Positions 22,019 to 34,471 of a stretch of DNA of 64,000 nt are shown here, in pieces. Position numbers and translations under genes: made by a program. The number at the start of each line of letters is the position of its first letter. Position 1 is the stretch's first letter. The stretch spans positions 27,051,530-27,115,529 of the forward strand of contig NC_065543.1 in assembly GCF_932294415.1 (NCBI RefSeq), given 5' to 3'. Origin of the DNA: Quercus robur. Its lineage: Eukaryota; Streptophyta; Magnoliopsida; Fagales; Fagaceae. The notes below the pieces were generated by a model, which was not told where the DNA came from, ran no database searches, and saw only the letters and a program-made list of their open reading frames with translations.

Positions 22019-23281
22019 GGATGTTCCACGCGATGCGCGTGTTCGCTATTAGTTATTTTATAATACTCATATGTGTTATAATGTTTGGAAAATTAATTTC
22101 GATTATGTATTATACGCCACTAAAATAACGAATGAAAAAGAAATTGTAAAAAAATATATCCATAAGTAACCATAATTAATTAGACTCTAAAAATGCCACT
22201 ATATGCCCTTTTTTGTTTGATTAAGTGTACATGAATATTTAGTTCTTATATTTGACATTTCCAATATAAATTTTTTATTATTTCCTTTTATTTTTTTTAG
22301 AAGTTTTTTTTTTTTTTAAAGAAAATGCGTTAACTTTTCAAGGCTAAACATCTAAGATTTAAGGTTTATAATTTCTAATTCGCAAAACTAAATATACATG
22401 CCAAGAGATTAAAAATAAAACAATAATTAAACAGAGAAATATAAACTTATACTATTTCATATGTCATGTTTAATTTTACTTACATCTAAGTGCCTTAATC
22501 ACTTACAAAGATTAAACATTTTCCAAAAATATAAATAAAGACAAAAAACACATACCTTTTAGAAACCCCATATGTTGTTAAAGCATTGTATCAAGCTTTG
22601 ATAGTGTTGTTAAGAAGTTTAGATCATATGCACCTGAAACCAAAGCCAATTTCATACTCTTTTTTGTTTTTTTTTGGATCAGCCAATTTCATACTCTTTT
22701 TTACACTAATTTCCTCACTCGTCTCTCTATCTCTCCAATCCTACTTTTCTTTTGGCCTTTTGATATTTTGTGAAACTGGAATATATAAAAGAACATAAAA
22801 ACTAACATTGAATGGAGAAAACCTTTCATTTTTTAAAATTAATGAAATTAAAAGTGGAAGAGTTTAAGAAGTTGGAAAAGGGAGTATAACCAAATCTTTT
22901 AATTTTCTGCATTTATGGCTTAAACTAATCATTGAGAAGAAGATGGGAGGTAAAAGGCTAAACAAAAAAGTACTCATACAAAGCACCACATGACAGAATC
23001 CCATGCACTTCCGCATGTGGTCTCTCCTTTATATATGAAAACTAACATTGAATGGAGAAAACCTTTCATTTTTTAAATTAATGAAATTAAAAGTAGAAGA
23101 GTTCAAGAAGTTGGAAAAGGGAGTAGAACCAAATCTTTTAATTTTCTACATTTATGGCTTAAACTAATCATTGATAAGAAGATGGGAGGTGAAAGGCTAA
23201 ACGAAAAAGTACTCATACAAAACGCCACATAGCAGAATCTCATGCATTTCCACATGAGGTTTCTACTTTTATATATACTAG
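22008..23281 (+). mobile_element. Helitron-like unit 2 with duplicated 3' end
   Basis: Starts at tatatactagtggatg, followed by the palindrome cacgcgatgcgcgtg, and ends at 23281 in tatatatactag. Its last ~240 bp occur twice in tandem (22800-23040 and 23041-23280). Each copy contains the same 3'-terminal motif as unit 1 (accacatg..agaatcccatgc..gcatg). The next unit-like start (tactagtgtttaacc, gcaacgcacggg) follows directly. Confidence 0.42.
22800..23280. repeat. ~240-bp direct tandem duplication
   Basis: 22800-23040 and 23041-23280 both begin ctaacattgaatggagaaaa and run in step with only scattered substitutions to the Helitron-like 3' end. The second copy ends tatatatactag, while the first ends tatatatgaaaa and merges into the second. 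Confidence 0.85.
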
Positions 23282-23811
23282 TGTTTAACCTATGCAACGC
23301 ACGGGATCGTTTTACATATTAATAAATTATATTTAATAACGTAGTATATTTAAGCATATAATGTCCAATACCTAAAACTATATACATTGGAGTACTTCCT
23401 CATGGGATATGACTTGTACCAGCCATCTCAATTAAGTGTCAGCCCAAGGAGTCCCTTGAGTCCTTCTTGTATTGCCCCGAAACTTCTTTCATCCAAAAGT
23501 AAAAGGAAGTATATATTGTCATTCAAATAATTATTCATTAGTGACAAACAAATTCTGATAATAAGAACAATAATTGATTGTGATAATAAGAACAATAATT
23601 GATGGTGACTTTGCTTTTTTCAAGTTTTAAAATATCTCTTTTTCTTGGCACATTATTTAATTGTATACCATAGTTGCTTATGCAAGAGACTTGTTAGGTA
23701 AGCTGGATTGTCATACTTTTTTTAAGTTTGAGAATTTCTGGTTGGTTCATACGTGGAGCGGAAGTGGGCTTACGTTGTATGTCTCCATTTTTACTATGCT
23801 TTGTTTAATAA

Positions 23812-24609
23812 GGCTGTGTTTGTTTTGACTTCAAATCATTTCCGGAAATGCTTTTCCGTAAAAGTGGGTGTTTGGCAGCACACGGAAAATACGGTCAACA
23901 GTAAATGATTTCCACTTTGACCGGAAAATACCCTTGTTTTGGGTTGTGTTTGGTTGGAAAATATTTTCGGAAAAGGAAAATATTTTCAATTGTTTGGTTG
24001 CATTCTAAAAAATGCTTTGGAAAATATTTTCTTGTGTTTAGTTGTATTGCTGAAAATACTCTAGAAAACCTATTTTTATCATGTTTCTCACATTTTCTCA
24101 GCTTCCAAACAAATATTAATATCATTTCTCAGTAAATAAACACAAAAGAAAAAAATCCCAACAAAAAAAATTCATCAAATCCGGTCAAATTGAGAGAGAG
24201 AGAGAGAGAGGCGACTGGGTTCGATGAATGGGGACGACGAAGCTGGGTCGGGGATGACGAATCTAGGTCAAGGACGATGAAGCTGGGTCGAGGACAAAAC
24301 CCAAATTCATCAAAACCCAAAAGAAACAAAACCCAAATTCTCAATACCCAACAAAAATAGCACGAGAACGATAGGTTTTAGGGTGCGACGAGAACGATCG
24401 GTTTTGGGTGGATCAGTGCTGGGGTGCGACGATCTTGCTGGTGGTGCGATCGACACGATGAGGGTCTGAGATGGTGCGATCGAATGGGTTTTCTAGGTTT
24501 GACGAATGGGTTTGGGCATTGCTCAACGAACGAGCTCAGTCTTGGGTTTTCTGGGTTCGTCGAAGTCGGTTTCTGGGTTCGTCGGAGTCGGTTTCTGGGT
24601 TCGCGATTT

Positions 24610-24684
<75 letters not shown>

Positions 24685-24929
24685 GCATCTGAGTCCAAAA
24701 ATGGTTTGAAGTGAAAATAGTAACGGAAATCATTTTACACCAAAACAAGGGTATTTTCCGGTCAAAGCAGAAATCATTTACCGTTGACCGTATTTTCCAT
24801 GTGCTGCCAAACACCCACTTTTACGGAAAAGCATTTCTAGAAATGATTTGAATTCAAAACAAACACAGCCTTGGTGTAAAATGATTTCCGTTGCTATTTT
24901 CACTTCAAACCATTTCTGAACTCAGACGC

Positions 24930-24964
<35 letters not shown>

Positions 24965-25322
24965 AGAGAAATCGTGAATCTAGAAACCGACTCCGACGAA
25001 CCCAAAAAACCCAAGGTCGAGCTTGTTCGTCAAGCAATGCCCAAACCCATTCGTCAAACCCAGAAAACCCATTTGATTCCACCATCTCAGACCCTCATCG
25101 CGCTGATCGCACCACCTGCGAGATCGTCACACCCCAACACCGATCCACCCAAAACCGATCGTTCTCGTGCTATTTTTGTTGGGTATTGAGAATTTGGGTT
25201 TTGTTTCTTTTGGGTTTTGATGAATTTGGGTTTTGCCCTCGACCCAGCTTCGTCGACCTCGACCCAGATTCGTCGGCCTCGACCCAGCTTCGTTGTCCCC
25301 ATTCATCGAACCCAGTCACCTT

Positions 25323-25403
<81 letters not shown>

Positions 25404-25686
25404 GACCGGATTTGATGAATTTTTTTTGTTGGGATTTGTTTCTTTTGTGTTTATTTACTGAGAAATGATATTAATATTTGTTTGGAAGCTGAGAAAATGT
25501 GAGAAATATGATAAAAATAGGTTTTCTAAAGTATTTTCAGCAATACAACCAAACACTAGAAAATATTTTCCAAAACATTTTTTAGAATGCAACCAAACAA
25601 TTGAAAATATCTTCCTTTCCCGAAAATATTTTCACTGAAAATATTTTCCTTTCCAGAAAATATTTTACATCTAACCAAACGCAGCC
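23812..25686. mobile_element. PIF/Harbinger-like element with interlaced inverted repeats
   Basis: Ends ggctgtgtttg and caaacgcagcc are inverted and flanked by TAA on both sides (23809-23811 and 25687-25689), the duplication expected for PIF/Harbinger. Inside, block B (23812-23944) returns inverted as B' (24743-24870), and block A (about 23947-24742) returns inverted as A' (24871-25686). The order is therefore B A B' A'. A and A' each contain a (CT)n/(GA)n run (24193-24210, 24615-24680, 24932-24962, 25323-25399). The A/A' arms are about 800 bp around a 128-bp loop. It has no transposase; the open frames in the repeats are low-complexity artefacts. Confidence 0.65.
24615..24680. repeat. (CT)n microsatellite
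   Basis: About 33 CT units inside block A of the foldback; a shorter (GA)n at 24932-24962 is its inverted partner in block A'. Confidence 0.95.
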
Positions 25687-25689
25687 TAA

Positions 25690-26338
25690 GTATCATATTA
25701 GACACTTTCAAAATTAAGTGTGTCTAATATAAATTGTAGCTTCATGGTAAAGCAATAAACAAACATAAGGATGATCAACAAATACACACCCTAAGAGCGT
25801 TCACATCAATTGGTTGGATAATATGAAGTTATCATGAAAGAATAGCTGCAAGGCTGCCATAACAATAGAAATTTCACAAACTATAAACAAAAAATCAACG
25901 AAAAGATATTAAGATAATACCACTAAAAAGCTGTAATGCATCTCAAGTCCAAAATTCCAAAAAAACTGCAATGAATACAAAATTCCTCCTGTCACAACTA
26001 AACCAATTCATAATCCTTCACTAAAATTCAAGGCAATATGTACAAAGAAAATGACATACAATAACTTAACAATATATTTAGTTTACTCTTCTTAAAAAAA
26101 AAAAAATTAACAATACAATGAAATACATTAAAATTCATAAGGTAATCTAGTACGTCCATTTGTTTATCTTGCTTGTAAGAGTATGTTATTCACAAAATAC
26201 ATTGAGACCATTAGACTTCAGATTTTTTTTCTTCTTTGATGCAATCTGCTTAGTACCCTTTTGACGTTTGAAGCATTTGGAGCGGCATACTTTTATCATC
26301 GGTTTCTTCAACTTTTGTAGTTACAGCAGCAATTAATT
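25690..26338. other. AT-rich spacer
   Basis: No gene seen. A small hairpin, agacactttcaaaattaagtgtgtct, lies near 25709-25734 in two halves. Confidence 0.5.
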
Positions 26339-26339
26339 A

Positions 26340-26880
26340 AGGTCTTTCAACAGATGTTTGTCCTATTTCTATTTTCTGACTAGCAATTGACTTGCCCTTC
26401 CTTGATTTCCTTACAATTTCCTTTATTGTGCCCTGCAATAATTTGCACTTCTATTAAATGCTGTTTGAAATAATGAAAGAATATATGCATGTTACTTAAA
26501 ATTTAGAGTGCTTTCATTGTACTATACTGACTTTGATGGTGTCATACAAAAATTTTAAGATCATATAGCAAGTAAGGTGGAGTGTATGCTTCAATTTCAA
26601 TGAACAGTATATAAAGCATATTGGAGATACCATGTAAAGAGTAGTTATGAATCCTATGGTACTTAGGTGTGATAAATATATTGGAGATAGATTTCAACTT
26701 TATTATTACCTGATGTCTTTCAACTTTATGTGAGATTTCCATTTCCAAAATCTTCGAAACGGTATAATTTTCTCTTCCACATTTCAAATTATATTCATCA
26801 AGATGCAGTTGGAAGAAATATTCATTGCCAATTATCCTTTGAATCTCTCTTAGTAGGACATTGTCATCCAATTTCAAATT
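26340..26880 (-). pseudogene. RPA70-like C-terminal OB-fold fragment
   Basis: An exon-like minus-strand block 26880-26710 (171 bp, acceptor tttatacag, donor cag/gtaata) encodes NLKLDDNVLLREIQ, IIGNEYFFQLHLDEYNLKCG and RENYTVSKILEME. This resembles the C-terminal OB fold of plant replication protein A 70-kDa-like proteins (pattern Gxxxx-F-LxxxxYNL...YTVxKI). A second block from about 26435 (acceptor ttgcag) gives GTIKEIVRKSRKGKSIAS and meets a TAA near 26339, after which the frame runs on with acidic then basic residues. Upstream OB folds are not recognisable. RPA-like genes are often carried by plant Helitrons, and Helitron-like ends lie about 3 kb away. It could instead be a remnant of a host gene. 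Confidence 0.5.
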
Positions 26881-26884
26881 CTGT

Positions 26885-27660
26885 ATAAACAAAGATTCAT
26901 ACAATTAGCAGGTAACACATAAATTAGAGAATGATGCACTATTCAAAGGATTATATCATAAATTATCCAATATGTTTGTCGTTGACTGGGTATGGGTGCA
27001 GTAAACACATGCATGTAAAAAATTTTGGGTATAAGAGAATATTAAATGCAAAACAAGAGAATTCATTCCTAAAAAATAATTCTTTTAGAAAGAAATTAAA
27101 AATATCAATATATATTTTCTTCTGTTAATGGAGACTTACAATTAGCATGACTTTTATAATGTATTGAAAAGCAATCAATCAGGATAATGATCCAGTATGT
27201 TTTTGATAATATTGAACATCAACAATAATGTGCAGCATGCATGCACGATTAGCACTTTTCTCCTTTTACTAATAAAGTTGCATCTAAACTGCAAGGTAAG
27301 TAGCCTTCTAATCTACAAAAGGGTCAATGTAGTAATGTTAGTCCTTTATGTTGTCCACTTGTATGTCAAATTTACTATGAAGCTTCCTATCAGGCTATTA
27401 ACAAAATGTAATTGGTTCAACTCATATGTCATTAATTTCCCATAGAGTCCATACATGAATAAAAAGCCTTTACTGGAGATGTCATAAGGACACATGCAAA
27501 ACCATTTTTAATGGATTAATTGGACTTCTGCCTAATCAAGCTATGTTTTTGGCATTACCAAATGTATTAGATCTTATTGATCTTCTACCAAAAGAGAAAA
27601 AATTAAATGATGAGTGCATTGACAGGAAGGATTTGAAAAGCGGAACATTTGGTCAGCCCG
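26885..27660. other. Spacer before solo-LTR-like insertion
   Basis: AT-rich; short open frames only, none recognisable. The plus-strand frame near 27540-27650 (LALPNVLDLIDLLPKEKK) looks somewhat protein-like but I cannot assign it. Confidence 0.45.
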
Positions 27661-29052
27661 TAGCCTGTAAGAAACCGCGCCCCTGACCCGTTTTATAGGA
27701 TGTTGGGCCAAACCCACGTGAATTGGTGGAGTCATGTTAATTGCCTCTCAAAATGGAGGTTGGACTAGTTATATTTTCCCCTTTAGATTAAGAGTTTTAC
27801 AATGGAGTCGCCACTTATTTAATTATTGGAAAAATAAGAAAACCATAATTGAAAAATTCCTCCTTTTATTAATTTGAAATTAAATTTACATTGATCATAG
27901 GAAAATAACATGGCTTTGGTTCTAGATACAATTTAAGATAAAGTACATGGCTTTATTTCCTAGTTACAATCTAAAAATTGAAAATTACATGGATAAACAT
28001 TTAATCTACTAACCCTTGATCTAAGCTTGAAGGCTATGTTACAAGGTGGGAAGGTGTTAGGCACCCACCTTGCCCTGTGAAACTGGTCTTCTAGACTATG
28101 GTGACCAATATTCATATCACATCATCCAATATGTTATCAATCAATTTGCATGTTGAATTTAATGTGTGTGCATGTGATAAATCCTAATTCAATTTATTAA
28201 GCATTACATTTGGATTGAAAAATAAACTCTAGTGAATGTGTGTGGATGGTGATATCCTAAATTCAAGAATTTAAAAGAATTATTAAACAAACATCTTTTT
28301 CATGTTTTTTGATGTGGATTTAAGATTAAAACTAGTGTTATGCATGAACATGTGATGAATAACTAAGAACACATAAGAACATTTAAGAACATTCAAACAT
28401 ATCCAAGAGAATTTAAATAGTTACTATCATACTTTAATCCTAAATTCTCATCATGACAACACAAAAAAACAAGTTAAGGAAATGAATTATACCTTCATGC
28501 AAGATCCATATGGTGGTGGAGGAGACTCTTGGTAGAAGTCCTAAAGGTGGAGGAAGAAAAGAGTTAGGAGAGGAAGAGTGAGTCTCACTCAATATCTTGA
28601 GTCTCAGGAAGACCAAGATATGACAAGACTACTTAACTTCACTAGAACTCAAGAGAGGGTAAAAGAGTGGGTTTTTTGTGTCTTGGAATGAAAGAAAGGG
28701 AGGGTTTATATAGTAGTAGTAGAGAAAATATGAATGAAAGGTCATTTAATGAGGGTTGACAAAGAATCATGAACCTAGATCTCATTTTAGCCTTGGGGGA
28801 AATCTGATGCATTAAATGGAAAGATTGGTGGGAGTGAAGAGCAAGCCAAAATTCGGTTTTCCCGTAGGTGCTATAACAGCTTGTAGAGCCAATTTCGAAT
28901 AATCATATCTGATTTAATTCTGATCGGAATTGTCTCGTTCTTATGCTCAAACTGAAGCCCCAAATGTCTAGTTTCTGGGAAAATTAACCTCATTCACAGA
29001 TTCAAAATATTCTGAGAGATATCAACAAAATGGTGAGCAGAGGTCATTTGTT

Positions 29053-29355
29053 TTTTTTTTTTTTTTTTTGAGGAAAAACACGTAACATACTTTTATTCGG
29101 ATAAGCCTAATAAATCGGCTTGAAGTACATCATGAAAATGTGAAGGAATATCCTCCATCCAAACTAACAAATCTGGAATGCCAGCGGCATGTCTAGCCAG
29201 ATTATGAGCTAAAACGTTACAATCCCTCTTAACATGAGAGTAATGTAATTCTTCAAAATGTTGAGATAACTGTTTGGCCTCCTCAATGAGCAATCCCATT
29301 GGTGTTAGCAGCCTTTCTTCCCCCATTAACCCTTTGATAACAGACAAAGAGTCAC
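29053..29355 (-). mobile_element. 5'-truncated L1-type LINE tail
   Basis: The minus strand encodes the end of a LINE RNase H domain (29347-29093: DCNVLAHNLARHAAG, LLVWMEDIPSHF), then a short 3' UTR and a poly-A tail (T run at 29053-29069 on the plus strand). The flanks carry a perfect 17-bp duplication, agcagaggtcatttgtt, at 29036-29052 and 29356-29372. Severe 5' truncation with a variable-length target duplication is typical of L1 retrotransposition. The intact TSD and open frame suggest a fairly recent event. Confidence 0.9.
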
Positions 29356-29814
29356 AGCAGAGGTCATTTGTTAGAAAACAATTTCAGCACAATTAACATT
29401 AATAGGTCTCAAATTAGTTTCCAATTAACATTAATAGGCTCCAATCACTCTTATTTCAGACCTAATTAGTTCCAAATTTACTCTATTAAAAGATAATTGC
29501 ACAAATTACTCATTGAATGATTAATGTTCAACTATCTAGTTAATTATGTGTGTGTGACCCTACTATAAAATATAATCTTAATCAATCAAATTATGACACA
29601 TCATTGATCTCAAATTTATTATACTTATAACCAATTGAAATCAATTGTTCATAATCACATATAGTCGGACTCAATTTGTGATAGTGCATCTCAGCCATTA
29701 AAATTTGATTTGATGATAACTTTCAATCTGGTGGTTCGATTAGGGCTTATGACCAATCGATTTGATTGTTACAATATCAAGATCACTTTGGTGGAATAAG
29801 AGATTAAAGGGCTG

Positions 29815-30287
29815 TTTGGATTGACAAATTCCATAACTCAATTCTTAGTTTTCATAACTCATAACTCAAAAATGGTGGGACCCATAGCAAAAAGGTTGTT
29901 TGGCAAACGATAACTCTGTTTCCATAAGTCTGTTTCCATCACTCAATTCTCTAATTTTTGAGTTATGAGTTATGGAAACTAAAAACACATTTTGGCTATT
30001 TTTAGTTTCCATAACTCATAACTCAATAGCAATATTGTAATTAAACACACATAGAGGACCCACAAACAGTATCAGCTGCACCTTTTGAACACTTTTGACT
30101 TTTTTTTTTTCCTTTCTCTTCCTGGATTGGCTGTTCGGTTTTTTTTTTTTTTTTCCTTCTTCTTCTTCTTTCATTGGTTCAGTTTGTTCTGGGTTTTTTT
30201 TTTCTTTTTTCTTTTTTCTTCTTTCACTGGTTCGGTCTTTAGTTTTTTTTTTTTTTTTTTTTTTAGCTTCAGTGAGTTTGGGTACTG

Positions 30288-30332
<45 letters not shown>

Positions 30333-30478
30333 GCACAGGTTGACAGGTATGGGCTCACAAATAGTGTGAAAAATATTAAATGATGGAAATTGGGTGATGA
30401 TGCCAAACGGGTGTAAAAAATTGAGTGATGTGTGATGGAAATTGAGTGATGAAATTTTCTTATCCAAACAACCTCTAA
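29815..30478. mobile_element. Tourist/PIF-like MITE with long T and A tracts
   Basis: Ends agggctgtttggat and atccaaacaacctc are inverted and flanked by TAA. Internal cataactcataactcaa motifs recur in both orientations. The middle (30098-30330) is nearly pure pyrimidine followed by about 40 A. No coding capacity. Confidence 0.55.
30098..30330. repeat. Polypyrimidine / poly-A low-complexity block
   Basis: Successive T-rich runs with ttcttc interruptions, then about 40 uninterrupted A. The F-rich and K-rich reading frames here are artefacts of composition. Confidence 0.9.
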
Positions 30479-30583
30479 GGATCTAATGACCAGAATCAAG
30501 ATGCATATTCTCAAGGTGAAATTACCATTTTACCCTCCATGTAAGGTTAAATACGGGTTGCAAAATGGAGTGTCAACATAGCC

Positions 30584-33500
30584 AAACATATCCTATCCAA
30601 TCTATTCCAATTTCTCTCCAAAACTCTGGGAATAAAACAATTATGATGTCAGAAATTTACTCGACAGAATTTCAATATAGTTCGGTTTCCTATTATGAAG
30701 GTTAAGCCAACAAATTAATCCTAACTTGAGCTCAAGACAATGTAGCCGGTGCTAAATAGACTACAGTCTAGTACAGCCTAGTAACTTGCAAGCATTAATT
30801 GTGAGGTTTCCTATTCAACAAAGACACTATATTTTTTTTTAATGGATTAATAATTTACTTCAGCAGTTTCCACCCAATATATGTCACCTATCAAATTTCC
30901 ATTCTATGATCAATATGAATGATGCAGGGAATATGAAAACAATTTTATTTAAATTTGAAGTCAATCATATCCTTACTAATGGTCCATTGGATTCATATTT
31001 AACTCTTATTAACTAATCAGCTTATTAGTATTTTATTTAATTTTCTCAAGTCATGGCTTTTTTTATTATAATTCTATAATTAGGTTTTAGCCCAAATCAA
31101 ATAAGTTTAGAGTTTAGCCCTAGTAGTTATGATTGGATGAATATAATACTTTTTGAAATTCTCCAATGGCTTGGGGCTAACTCCAGGTAACCTTAGGTAC
31201 TGACTTCTAGTGTGTGTGTCTTTTTTTTTCTTTTTAAATTTTTATATCCCTTTTCCTCCACTTGGTGCTAGCTCCTAGGGGTTTTTTTTTTGGTTCTTTA
31301 ATTTGTTTCCTGCAGTTTTCTTTCATTTTGTGGGACATCAATGAATCAAGTAATAAACTTGTAATGACCATCAATATCTTGATGTGAGGATCATCTTTAC
31401 AATTGATAAATCCATAACTTATACAGATGATGGCCAACCAAACTTGGCATCCATGTTTTGTCAAAGTCAGCATACTTGCTGCTGACCGCAGCACTTATAA
31501 ATCTTACCCTACCTTGACGTATGAGTTACACAAAACCAAAGTTAGAAGCTAAAGTATTGCATATATATCCTTATACTTAAATACCTAGAGGTTCTACCAT
31601 ATTTACCCGAGAAGTACCAAGAACTTCTAGACTTCAAATTAGAATTGATCTGATGATCTACTATTCTGCAGTTACTTTCCATTTTTCTTAATATCCACTT
31701 TGCTCTGTGTGTGTTTTTTATGAGGGGCAGAAGTGCCATGGCATGTAGGTTTAATGGGGTTTTTATTTTTGTGTGGGACAGAAGTGCCATGTCCTCCTTT
31801 TCTTTTTTCTTTTTTTGTATGTGGGCTAAAAACAACAATGTAGCCTAAGTATAAAAAATAAAAATAAAAATAAAAAATAAAAAATCTGTCAGTAATTTTA
31901 GGACTAATGCTCTACGGTTGTCTATCAACTCATGCTTGTTTACAAAATTTAAACTATTAGCAAAATATATTAAAAAACAAACATAGATTAAGTACAATAT
32001 AAACTGATAAGGAACTTCATTAGCACAACTATCCAACAAAGCACAAAAGCATACGAAAAATAAAGAAAGTATTAGAAATATCACTATTAAAATCAAGGGT
32101 TGTTTCCATTTGAAAGGTAATTAACAGTTCAATGATTTTTTTTTTCTTTTTCTTTTGAGAACGATTCAACAAAACATAGATCTGCACAAAAGTATAAATT
32201 AATTCAAATTTTAGGGGTGAACTAAAAAAAGCACAAACATAACAAAAAACTACCGAACAAAAACAAAATTTAATCAATACAACAATCGAACAAACAAAAC
32301 TCAAGAAATTGTAAAAATAAATTGGAAATTAAAGAAAAAGGTAGCCAAACCTTAAACCTTAATTGAGTAATGCGGCAAACCAGTATTTGAATGTTCAAAT
32401 AGTGTGTAAAACACCTTAAACGTTTAGACCCCCAAATTACAAATTACCAATTCAAGCTTATTATCAAACAATGTATGTGCGGAATATGAAAATAAGCTAA
32501 ACCAAAATTGATAAAACAATCTAAACCAAATAAAATCACAACCACATCAGAAATTAAATGGCGAAAATTAAGGAAAGAGAGATGTAAACACAAAGACAAC
32601 ATAGCGATGTGTTATCGAAGAGAAAACCAAAGTCTTCAGCGTAAACCTCTCCATCACCCTCCAAGCGGTCAATAATCCACTAGAGAATGAAGTTGGGATA
32701 CATGAATAGCAGAAAACCCTTCAAGCCTAATCTACCCAATGTACCTAAGCCCTTCAAGTTTCTTGCTCCAACGAGGTTACGCCGAACCTTTATCTTCTCT
32801 AGCTTACCAGATTCCGCTATAGCCCATAGCATCAACCAATATCAATTGGTCCCTTCCTAACTGCTTCCCAAGCACCAAATAGCCTCCTCATAGATATGGG
32901 TACGATGAGAAAAGGTTTTAGCTAATGTACCTCTCAAGGATGTATCAATAGAGAGGGTGAGAGTAAAGGAATTTGGAGAATCAAATAATGAAGATTGTGG
33001 ATGAATCAATCTTTTTTTTCTCTAGGGTTTCTCTCTCAAAATTCTCTCTGGAAGCTCTTTACAATACGTGGGTATAAAGGGTATTTATACTGGTGTGTGT
33101 TTGGAATGCGAAAGGTCAGTTTTTCCCAAATAGAGTAGTCTGGCGACTTAACCTTGCGACTTGACTAAGTCGCGAGCTAATTGCCTGACCAGACTGGAAG
33201 TTTTGTCCTGTAATGTTCCAACTAGTGTGACTCTTCAGCTCCTCTGCATGCTTCACACGTGTGTCAGCTTTGGCAACTTGCTAGCCGCGAGTCAGCCGCG
33301 AGATCCAGTCGTGAGGTCCTGCTGAGTACACACTCTTGAACTTTTCTTCACAGTCTCTCACATACTATCCTTACATGATTCCCACCTAAATGCAGGGTTT
33401 CTAAATGCTGAATTACAAGTAAATTTAGCACGGAATAAAGCCAATAAGATGGTTTATTAAATTCAACCTTACAATATTTAACAAAATCTTTGTTATCTAT

Positions 33501-34466
33501 TTGTTTTTTCCTATTAAAAAAATGCAGTAAATAATTTCAGGAAAACCATAATTTCACTTTAAGAGAAATCATCAATAAATCTACACTCTACAGTACTTTT
33601 CAAAACCCTAGAAATGGTAATTGAATCGAAAACAAAAAAGGGGAAAAAAAAACATGCTTACCTTCTGAATTATCTTCTGAATCGCCTGTTGTTGTAGAGG
33701 ACGAATAAAGTTTTTTCAGTTTTCACTGTTGTAGAAGACGAAAGGAGTTTTTTTTTTTTTTTTTTTGGATTTTCTTTTTTCGTATGCTTATTGGTTTGGA
33801 ACACGTTATTCTGATCTGTGTGTCTATGGAGTTGCAGCGAAGAGGTGGAAGTCAGAGTGAGTATGAACTTTCGATTGGGAAATATGGTGTTTGTGTTTTA
33901 GGGTTTGCATTTTTTTTTTTAATTTTTTGGATAAGCGGCTTGGTGTTTTTATAGATATACATTTGATGAAAGTGAGTCTTCCAAACGCGTCGTACAGTAT
34001 TTTAAAGAATAAACTGTATACGTGGTAGCATTTTAAGGAGCCTTTTTTCCTATTTAGCAGCACCTCCTTAAATGTAGGAAAAGGCTTCTGCTATTATATA
34101 TAGTATATGATATTGATTGATTGATGAGATATATATATACATATATAGATTTTAGATTTATCAATTAAATTTAAATTTAACCGACTAAAAAACGTTAACC
34201 ATATAACATTGAAAATTACAATTTTATAGAAAATAGATTGGTTGAAGTTACACTTACAACTGGCGTAATTTTTAAAAATTTACATCTTTCTAAAATCGTT
34301 GAACCTTGGCTCTTACCTTCCACACCCCACAAACACTTATACTTATGAAGTGACCATCATGCACCCTTTTCTAATGAGAGATATCATTTAATTTACCATT
34401 ATTATTTCCTCTTTTCTCTTGACGCCCATCTTGACTACTGCCATAGAAATAACACAAAATACCACT
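30584..34466. other. Repeat-like spacer, no supported gene
   Basis: AT-rich to 32300. The stretch 32440-33430 (gcgatgtgttatcgaag, tcaccctccaagcggtc, tcgcgagctaatt, agtcagccgcgag) reads like non-coding retroelement sequence, with ordered but non-coding text and CG-bearing words, but I could not find ends or target duplications. 33660-34100 has T runs and ends near gctattatatatag. No gene is supported. Confidence 0.4.
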
Positions 34467-34471
34467 ATCCT

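Larger units (their letters stand above)
27666..30578. mobile_element. Solo-LTR-like LTR retrotransposon remnant with two nested insertions
   Basis: Starts tgtaagaaaccgcgcccctg and ends ggagtgtcaaca, i.e. TG...CA. It is flanked by the same five bases, tagcc, at 27661-27665 and 30579-30583. Motifs caatggagtcgccac (about 27800) and aggtgttaggcaccc (about 28050) are typical of plant LTR repeats. No gag or pol is present, so it is best read as a solo LTR of about 1.9 kb, enlarged by a LINE piece (29053-29355) and a MITE (29815-30478). Family not assigned; the orientation is uncertain. Confidence 0.65.

Noticed and set aside
24378-24814. Open frames made of Ser-Leu or Arg-Glu repeats around the CT runs (also 24900-25461)
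   Set aside because: They are translations of (CT)n/(GA)n microsatellites inside a foldback; no real protein signal.
30016-30514. Phe-rich and Lys-rich open frames
   Set aside because: Products of long T and A tracts in a MITE.
33824-34063. 79-codon minus-strand frame near the end of a T-rich segment
   Set aside because: No motif and strong AT bias; likely chance.
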